This document shows, in pieces, positions 10,465 through 16,736 of a stretch of 16,736 bases of DNA. The notes beneath the pieces are model-generated. The model was not told the DNA's origin. It made no database searches and saw nothing but the letters and a program-made list of their open reading frames with translations. Position 1 is the first letter of the stretch. Every line of letters starts with the position of its first letter. Position numbers and translations under genes: made by a program. This DNA comes from Dinochytrium kinnereticum (lineage: Eukaryota; Chytridiomycota; Chytridiomycetes; Chytridiales; Chytridiaceae). The stretch is taken from the NCBI GenBank assembly GCA_027604005.1, contig JADGJT010000115.1, positions 1-16,736 on the forward strand, in the 5' to 3' direction.

Positions 10465-12996
10465 CTATGATTTCTTTGGTCGGACTTCTTCGACCAGAAA
10501 TGCGAGAAGCTCTGTTTTTCTTGAGTCCAAGTCCATTCTCATTTTGCTTTCTGTCTTTTTGATGGTTTGGAGCTCTGCTGCTAGTGATTTGTTTTCTTGG
10601 AGGGAGAGTTCGAGTTTTTTTTTCAGTTGTGTGATTTTCTCGAGCCATGCTGATCGCTCCTGTAATGGGGAATAAGCCCTTGCGATATCGAAACATTATG
10701 TACCTCTTTCATAGTACGGTCATTTTCCGCCATGCTTGAATTTTCGTATTCTAATCGTGCAATTTGCTTTCTGAGCTCCTCGCGCTCCTTTGCCAGTTGC
10801 ATCTAAAACTACAGTGAGTAAAAGGTAAGAAGATGTATTAGAACCATTTTTCTGTTCTCATTGTGAAGGATGGCATCGTTTTCCTTCTTCAGCTCGCTTT
10901 CCATTTTACGAGCATCTTCGTCTGATAACTTGATAAGAAGTTCCATCCTTTGTAGATTATCCCTATTTAAACACAAGAACAGCGGGTAACAGGCAGTTAG
11001 ATTAAAACTCTGGGAATGAAAAAAAAAAATGTGGGTAAGGGCGCCTTAAACTTACTTAAGGCTTGCCTCCCTTATTCGGAGGTCATCGACCTCCTGATTC
11101 AATTTCACCACAGCCGCCTCTGTCTTATTCGCCCTCGCCTTCTCCGCCTCGAAGTGTGTCAACGCCTTTTCTTGCTCCGTTAATAAGCGCTCATTTTGCG
11201 CAACGACAGACTCTCCGAACGCCATCGAGTCCTTTAACTCTTTTTTCACCCTGTTCAGCTCCTAAAAACATGGTCTGTTGTTATTATTTTTCTTGCGGGG
11301 AACAGCTATCGCACCGTGGTTGTTTCTCTTTTATAGCTTTCAAACAACTGCTCGAGTCCAGCGTATGACTTTGATATATCGTGTAAACTGCTTTCAGCCT
11401 AATTTTCTCTTACTTAAATTTGAGGATGATTTTTATACCTGTTGCTTCTCTGTCAGAACGTTGTTATAATTTGCTCGCTCTTCTTCTCGTGCTTTCCCTA
11501 TCTTGTCCAAGCAATCCCGTTGGAGATTAGCCACGCTGTCTTGCTGTTCTTTTATCCGTTGATTCGCTGACTGCAGTTGGCTAGATTTTTTAGTGAAGAA
11601 ATCAGCTCACTTTTGCCTTTGATGGAGAGTTAAAATACCCTTCTAATTCTAAAAGTCGTGACTTGGCTTTGCTTAGGGTGAGATCAGAGGCTCTTTGCTT
11701 TTGAACTGCCGATTTCTTTGCTTCGCTAATTTCCAAACTGGAGAAACAGAATTAGATTCTAATATCAAAGCGGGTGGCACCTTAGCCTATGGCTTTGCTC
11801 TTCATTTAGATTTTGCAAATGGGTGATTTTTTTCTTCAAAACTCCGATTTCATTGGCAGTTTCTTCAGAATTCTTTATAAGCTTTCGATTTTCCTCAAGA
11901 GAAGCTTGCAACTGGCAAGAAATTAAACGCTAACCTTGCACATGCAATAATTTACCTTTGTTTTAAGGGTTTCATTGTCGATCGAAAGGCTTTTACTTTG
12001 GGCAATTTCTTCCGTTAATCTTCTACTGAGAAGCCTTTCACGCTGTTCAGATTCCAGAGATATCGATTCCTTTTTTTCTCTGAAAGAAAAAGGGATAGGA
12101 ACCATAAGATTGTAGGTTGACATAAGAAATATGCACACCTTAACTCTTCAATCTCTTGGGTTAGAGATTTCAATCGAAGCTGGTACTCCGTGTTCTCCCG
12201 TTGTAGTTGTCTGAGCTTATCCATATCGACTTTCAAATCTAAAAGCTAAGTGCTTTGATATAAATATTGGCAATGCAACCTATTTGACCCTCCAAGCTGT
12301 TCAATTTCTTTTGGTAAACCTCAATCTCTTCCTCTAACTGCTGTTCTCTATGTCTTCTTGCACTATTGTCTTCTGCCAGCTTATGATTCGACTCTGCTTT
12401 CAGAAGCTCATGCTGTTTTCTCAGGCTGAAGTATTGACTCTTGAAATAGACGATCCCCTATACAAACAATCAACGGATGCCATTTTGTGAAATGCCCCAA
12501 CCTCCTCCAATTGAGATATTCTTTTGCTGTGAGAATGTTCCAAATCGCAGAGAAGTTGCAACTTGATTTTCTCCAGCTCTCTAAAGCATGGGAATAAGAG
12601 GTAGAAAAGGGGGTTGGTTGTTTACTTTGGGTCAATAGCTTGTTTCCTCAAGGCATTCATCTCATCTCTCTGCTCCTCGTACTTTTTTTTCCAAAAGCTT
12701 TCAGCATCCTCCATTTTCTCAGATTGCCAGTCCTTCGTAATGGAATGAGATCCCATGTCCCAATGACCAGCTAGCCTTACCCTCTCCGAAGCCAACGCCT
12801 GGTATGAGGTCTGAAGCTGCTCAAACTTTTGACACAGACTCTCATGATTCAGCTTCAGCTAATTAAAAGGAACAGCTCAATTAATCGGTTGGTGCTAACG
12901 GGTTACCTCGTTGAAGTTCTGCTTGTAGACGTCGTTCTCCGCCTTCAGCGCCTCGACAAGGCCAAGAGATACGCTGAGTTTGTCCGCAATCTCCAT
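10465..12996 (-). CDS. coiled-coil protein, probable CEP83/CCDC41-like centriole distal-appendage protein (14 exons, 581 aa)
   Basis: Exons on the minus strand: 12996-12907, 12858-12781, 12732-12626, 12580-12502, 12457-12280, 12238-12139, 12079-11956, 11911-11781, 11737-11639, 11580-11439, 11261-11056, 10962-10845, 10802-10704, 10659-10465; total 1,746 nt in frame. The protein is nearly all coiled coil. Residues about 84-145 (LRKQAIDPKELEK ... DLEHSHSKR ... YFSLRKQHELLKAES) align without gaps, as far as I recall the human protein, to the conserved N-terminal block of CEP83 (QxLTPQKLE ... YNKLRYEHxxLKSE). CEP83 anchors the mother centriole to the membrane through distal appendages and is needed to start cilium formation. 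The C-terminal CEP83 block is not evident and the protein is shorter than the human one (about 700 aa). The start is the first ATG after an in-frame TGA. It shares a 49-bp divergent promoter with kinesin-2, which fits a ciliary role. Alternative: another centriolar coiled-coil protein; coiled coils mislead by composition. Confidence 0.85.
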
Positions 12997-13045
12997 CTGA
13001 GAAATTCACCTTTTATTTGTGACAATCTGAGCAAGCGTTGTTGAC
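12997..13045. promoter_or_regulatory. 49-bp divergent promoter between the CEP83-like gene and kinesin-2
   Basis: Only 49 bases lie between the two start codons, so transcription of each gene probably begins within or very near the other's leader. An ATG on the minus strand overlaps the kinesin start region but opens a frame that cannot be spliced sensibly into the CEP83-like exon 1. No clear RFX X-box or TATA box is seen. Confidence 0.75.
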
Positions 13046-15537
13046 ATGGCTGAGGCTGTCCTTGTGTGCGTTCGCTGCAGGCCGTTTAGCGAGCGCGAGA
13101 AGGAAAAGGGCCACAAGAAAGTCGTCGGAATATCATCAGAGCGAGGTTCTGTGTCGCTGCAGAACCCGAAGGATGAGAACGATGTCAAGCAGTTCACCTT
13201 TGACGCAGCTTTTGATGAGAGCAGCTCCCAGGTTTCCTCTACTGCTCAGACTCCCATGTCAGATTACTCATTCTGCTATAGATCGAGGTTTATAATTCAA
13301 CTGCTAGAATAATCGTCGATGCTGCATTGAATGGGTTTAATGGAACGGTTTTCTGTTATGGTATTCCATCTATCTCCCTTTCATTTGCTGACAACACATC
13401 AACCACAAAGGTCAAACGGGAACAGGCAAAACGGTTTGAAAGTATCTTAATCTATCAAACTAACATCTTTATTTCAGTTCTCCATGCAAGGTATACCTAA
13501 TGTTCCTAATCTACGAGGAATCATACCAAACGCCTTCAATCATATATTCGACCACATCTCACGGGCTGTTCATAAAAAGTTCCTTGTCCGGATATCATTT
13601 CTTGAAATCTACAACGAGGAGATAAGAGATTTGCTTGTAAAAGGAAAAGGGAAAAGTGGTCTTGAGTTGAAGGAGCATCCAGAGACCGGGGTCTATGTGA
13701 AGGATTTGTCTACTTATGTCTGCAAGAGCGTTGAAGAGATGGATCAACTGATGACCTTTGGAAATAATGCGAGATCAGTTGGCGCGACACTAATGAATGA
13801 GACGTCCTCGCGGTCACATTCAATATTCACCATTACCATCGAGTCTTCTGAGGCAGGAGGAACGGTTGATGGAGAGGAGAGGTTCTTGGCTGGAAAGCTG
13901 CATCTTGTCGATCTTGCTGGAAGTGAACGACAGTCTAAGACCGGAGCAACTGGAGAAAGGTTAAAGGAGGCTACAAAGATTAACCTGTCATTATCGGCAC
14001 TAGGAAACTGTATTTCTGCATTGGTGGATGGGAAGAGCATTCATATTCCTTATCGTGACTCGAAATTAACCAGTAAGATAAAAATGTATTGTTTGAGCCT
14101 AAAATATTTTGAAGGGCTTTTGCAGGACTCTTTGGGAGGAAATGCAAAGTACCCTTATAAACGCCATTCGTTTGTATTAACTTTTTTTAGGACTCTGATG
14201 ATCGCAACTTTGAGTCCCGCTAGCTATAACTTTGAAGAAACCCTCAGCACACTCCGTTACGCCAACCGCGCAAAGAACATCAAAAACAAACCCAAGATCA
14301 ATGAAGACCCCAAAGACGCTATGCTGCGCCAATACCAAGAGGAGATTCAAAAACTCAAAGAAGCACTTGAGCAAAAACAAAAGGTCGCGACGACTGTTGT
14401 GAAAAAGATCGTGAAGAAGAAAGTTACGAAGAAGGTGAGGAGGCCACGTGGGGGAAGGAGACACGAAAGCGCCTCTGAGGAGAGACTTGAAAGTGATAGT
14501 GGTGGAAGTTCTGAGGAGGAAGTTGATGATGAGGATGAGGATGAAGAAGAACCCGCACAAGATGAAAGCACGTTGGAAGGGCTCGATCCAGAAACACTGT
14601 CACGCATGCAAGAGGAGATTGAAGCGGAAAAGCAAGCTCTGTTGGCTTCGAAGGACGTTGTGAAGGATGAGAAACAGAGAATTGCAGCCGAGCTTGAACG
14701 CCGAGCAGACGAATTGGAGCGCGAGCGTCAAGCGCGTGAGGAGCTGGCCAAAAAGCTGTCTACACTTGAGGCAAAGCTACTTGTTGGTGGGATGAATATT
14801 GCTGATAGGGTGGCGCACCAGGAGAGAGAGCTTCAGGAGGCTCACCTGGCCATTCAGGAGCAGAAACGTGCGGAACGGGAGTTGCAGCAGCAGTTGGAGT
14901 TGAAGCAGGAGATTCAGTTGCAGATGGAGGATAACTACGCCTCGCTACAAGAGGAGATTGATGTCAAATCTAAAAAGTTGAAAAAGCTTTGGACGAAGTT
15001 GACGGGTGTGTATCTATCTCAGTTTATCTATCCTTAAAAAAATACGCTCTTTTGGGCCCCTTTTTTATATTTTTTCTTTCTTTCAAAACAGCTGCCAAGG
15101 CGGAAATTAGCGACCTTCAGGACGAGTTCAGAAACGAGCGAGAGGATTTGCTCGATACAATCAGAGAACTCTCACGAGAGCTCGGTTTAAAGATATCCAT
15201 CATCGAAAACTTTATCCCGGTTGAAGAAGGGCGAAAGATTGAAAAGAGAGCACAATATGATGAGGAACTCAACGACTGGAAACTGACCAAGTTTACTCAC
15301 ATTAATCTCACAGAAAAGGTGAAGCGACCTGTCGCGTCATCAAAAGCAAAGCGATCCCTCTGCCAATATGCACGAACTATGATTATGGCGCAAGCAGGTT
15401 ACAGGTATCACGGAGATAACATATTGAACTTAAAGGTATGCGGTTCATAATCTTACCCTTAAAACTGGAAAAACTGACTGAAATCGGGGGAAAAAATTAT
15501 ACACCAGCTCGATCTTCCTGAGAGAACCACATCCTAG
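13046..15537 (+). CDS. KIF3: kinesin-2 motor subunit, KIF3B-like (8 exons, 701 aa)
   Basis: Exons: 13046-13231, 13282-13360, 13411-13433, 13478-14072, 14115-14148, 14191-15005, 15092-15435, 15508-15537; total 2,106 nt in frame. Kinesin-2 is the plus-end motor that drives anterograde intraflagellar transport along axonemal microtubules. The N-terminal motor (about 1-345) has the P-loop GQTGTGKT at 89-96, switch I NETSSRSH at 203-210, switch II DLAGSE at 241-246, and the kinesin-2 signatures LKEHPETGVYVKDLS and RYANRAKNIKNKPKINEDPKDA. After the neck comes a basic block (377-396), then an acidic block (397-430), as in heterodimeric KIF3A/B necks. A long coiled coil is followed by a conserved tail (LSRELGLKISIIENFIPVEE). 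The last exon gives LDLPERTTS, matching KIF3B-type LELDMPSRTT, where the protein stops; animal KIF3B has about 90 further residues. A KIF3A-type partner and KAP are expected elsewhere. Without the last splice it would end VCGS at 15450. Confidence 0.96.
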
Positions 15538-15538
15538 T

Positions 15539-16704
15539 TTATTTGCTTTTCCGATTTGCCAGGGAGCCCTTACGTGTGGACGCTGCCTTCCGACTCGAAG
15601 TGGTCGGCTTTCGGCGGTCCGCACTTTTTGGTCTTGAAACCAAAGAGACGGCCTGAGAAGCGGGAGAGGAGAATTATAAAGCTGAATAAAAAAGAAGAAA
15701 TATTTATATCATACCTTGCGAACATTCAGAACGTCATCCGCTCCAATCTTTTTCGAAATCGACTCCACCACCTTCAACGTTTTGTTCTTCTCCTCGCCAC
15801 CATCCATGATAAGCGGGTCGAACTTTCTCTTCTCCCTCTTGAATTTGATCTTTTCCTCGCCTTCCACGGATTTATTGAACTTCCCAATGGAGGCGGTTGA
15901 GACATTTGCCTGCACGATTGTGCTCTTTAACTTTTGCTTTTTAACTCCAAGAGCGCTCGACCCCGTCCTCAATGCCGCCGCCTCCTCCGTATTTCTTCTG
16001 TTCTGCATCTTGTTCTTGGAGATACGCTCTGACTTTGCCTTTGCCTTCTTCTCATACTGATCCTCTGTTTGATCTGAGGGCTAGTTAGAAGGAGCAAAAA
16101 AAAAAAGAAAAAAAAAAAGAAGCCGATGTGAGCGTATATAGTACCAGCGTTCTGAGGAACTTCCACGATCCAGTCGTCCATGTTGCCGGTGCTTTGGTAT
16201 CCATACCTCGGACGGTACTCTCCAGAGCTCTCATCCAAAACCATGCGAGATCTCTTCTTCTTCTGAATGCCCTTTGCCTGGGCGAACTGCTCCCATCTAG
16301 TTTTGGGCTTGGCGGAAGGAACCTAAGGGCATTTTTTTTTAATCATCATTCCTGGTTAGTCGCCGATGTTCCTGGATGAATGCTGCTCTCTTACAGGCTT
16401 TGATCGAGGAAGGAGAGCCTTTGGCGGAGGTAGCATAGCCATGACGCCATCCTCCGACGAAGTCGTTGGGAGACTAAAGATCTCGTTGAAGATCATCTGC
16501 GCATTCTTTGCCGCCAGCGCATGCAGAACCTCCTCGCACTCCTCGTAGCTGTTTGTAGGAGAGAAAAGAAAGCGAAGAGTCAGCGCATCCCACTTCCTGC
16601 AGCCAGCCAGCGCACCTCTTCCACGCCCTGACGGGGTTGAGGTCAAAGACGCTCAGGTTGCCGACGTCAAAGTCCAGATGAGAGGCAGCAGCGTCGACGT
16701 CCAT
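15539..16704 (-). CDS. RRS1: Rrs1 ribosome biogenesis regulatory protein (5 exons, 297 aa)
   Basis: Exons on the minus strand: 16704-16616, 16548-16395, 16322-16145, 16073-15715, 15652-15539; total 894 nt in frame. Rrs1 works with Rpf2 in the nucleolus to dock the 5S RNP (5S rRNA, uL18, uL5) onto the pre-60S particle. The family pattern is clear: LDFDVGNLSVFDLNP at 10-24, LPPPKALLPRSKP, then KTRWEQFAQAKGIQKKKR (88-105), VLDESSGEYRPRYGYQ, WIVEVPQNAD (132-141), and VSTASIGKFNKSVEGEE ... KRKFDPL further on. The tail is lysine/arginine/serine rich, as expected for a nucleolar protein. The acceptor at 16073 rather than the nearby CTAG was chosen because it restores NADQTEDQY, matching the family. 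The acceptor at 15652 was chosen because it gives a basic tail and continues VLNVRKAVS. An alternative acceptor about 29 bases earlier would give an unlike tail. The stop is one base from the kinesin stop. Confidence 0.95.
15685..15690 (+). terminator. candidate poly(A) signal AATAAA for kinesin-2 inside an RRS1 intron
   Basis: AATAAA on the plus strand begins 148 bases after the kinesin stop and lies in the last intron of RRS1. If used, the kinesin mRNA would be antisense to the last RRS1 exon. Placement is suggestive only. Confidence 0.3.
16096..16118 (-). repeat. A11-G-A11 tract, the pyrimidine tract of an RRS1 intron
   Basis: On the minus strand this reads T11-C-T11 and precedes the acceptor region of the 71-nt RRS1 intron (16144-16074). 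It is a long polypyrimidine tract compared with the other introns in the window. Confidence 0.75.
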
Positions 16705-16719
16705 TGCAGTGACAATCCC

Positions 16720-16736
16720 TTTTTTTTTTTTTTTTT
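16720..16736 (-). promoter_or_regulatory. poly(dA:dT) tract upstream of RRS1 at the window edge
   Basis: At least 17 T on the plus strand (A on the RRS1 strand) lie 15 bases before the RRS1 start codon and reach the end of the window. Such tracts exclude nucleosomes in many fungal housekeeping promoters, which suits RRS1. It could also be an artefact of sequence ending in a homopolymer, or mark where an assembly broke. Confidence 0.45.

Noticed and set aside
14445..14450. CACGTG E-box that the bHLH protein could bind
   Set aside because: It lies inside a kinesin coding exon, and a single 6-mer in 16 kb is expected by chance.
15631..15682. Alternative last RRS1 exon using the TTATTCAG acceptor
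   Set aside because: It stays open but gives a tail unlike Rrs1, whereas the later acceptor continues VLNVRK into a basic Ser/Lys/Arg tail.
1..16736. CRISPR array, bacterial operon, phage or defence system
   Set aside because: No regularly spaced repeats or ribosome-binding-site-led gene strings are seen. All genes are eukaryotic families, and all but the single-exon bHLH gene carry spliceosomal introns.

Overview
The window is nuclear DNA from a gene-dense, intron-rich eukaryote. Every protein-coding gene here except a 96-residue bHLH gene is split by short GT-AG introns, mostly 34-60 nt, many with a CTAAC/TTAAC-like branch sequence close to the 3' splice site. Three genes point to a lineage that builds centrioles and a cilium or flagellum: a KIF3-type kinesin-2, a FAM184-family coiled-coil protein and a probable CEP83-like coiled-coil protein. 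With the compact genome, tiny introns and a small fungal-looking bHLH factor, this suggests a zoosporic early-branching fungus or close relative (chytrid, blastoclad or aphelid type). That placement is inference, not proof.

Layout, left to right. Bases 1-486 (minus) hold the open but start-less gag (UBN2) domain of a copia-type LTR retrotransposon, running off the left edge. Bases 487-1385 hold no gene I can support. Bases 1386-1775 are a diverged tandem duplication of a bHLH-zipper coding segment: the right copy lies in an intact 96-aa bHLH gene (1575-1865, minus) and the left copy is broken. Only 33 bp upstream of that gene ends FAM184 (1899-6167, minus; 25 exons, 1,088 aa). A 142-bp divergent promoter separates it from SEC31 (6310-10414, plus; 9 exons, 1,210 aa). 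SEC31 converges, with 50 bp between stop codons, on a 581-aa coiled-coil gene resembling CEP83/CCDC41 (10465-12996, minus; 14 exons). That gene diverges, with 49 bp between start codons, from the kinesin-2 gene (13046-15537, plus; 8 exons, 701 aa). The kinesin converges, with one base between stop codons, on RRS1 (15539-16704, minus; 5 exons, 297 aa), whose start lies next to a poly-T tract at the right edge.

Functionally the window mixes housekeeping genes (SEC31 for COPII vesicles, RRS1 for 60S ribosome assembly) with cilium-linked genes (kinesin-2 for anterograde intraflagellar transport, a CEP83-like distal-appendage candidate, FAM184). The shared 49-bp promoter of kinesin-2 and the CEP83-like gene is the most suggestive functional link. 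Exon models were built by hand by joining GT/GC-AG introns so that frame and family similarity are preserved. All exon lengths sum to an intact frame in each model, but none is backed by transcripts.
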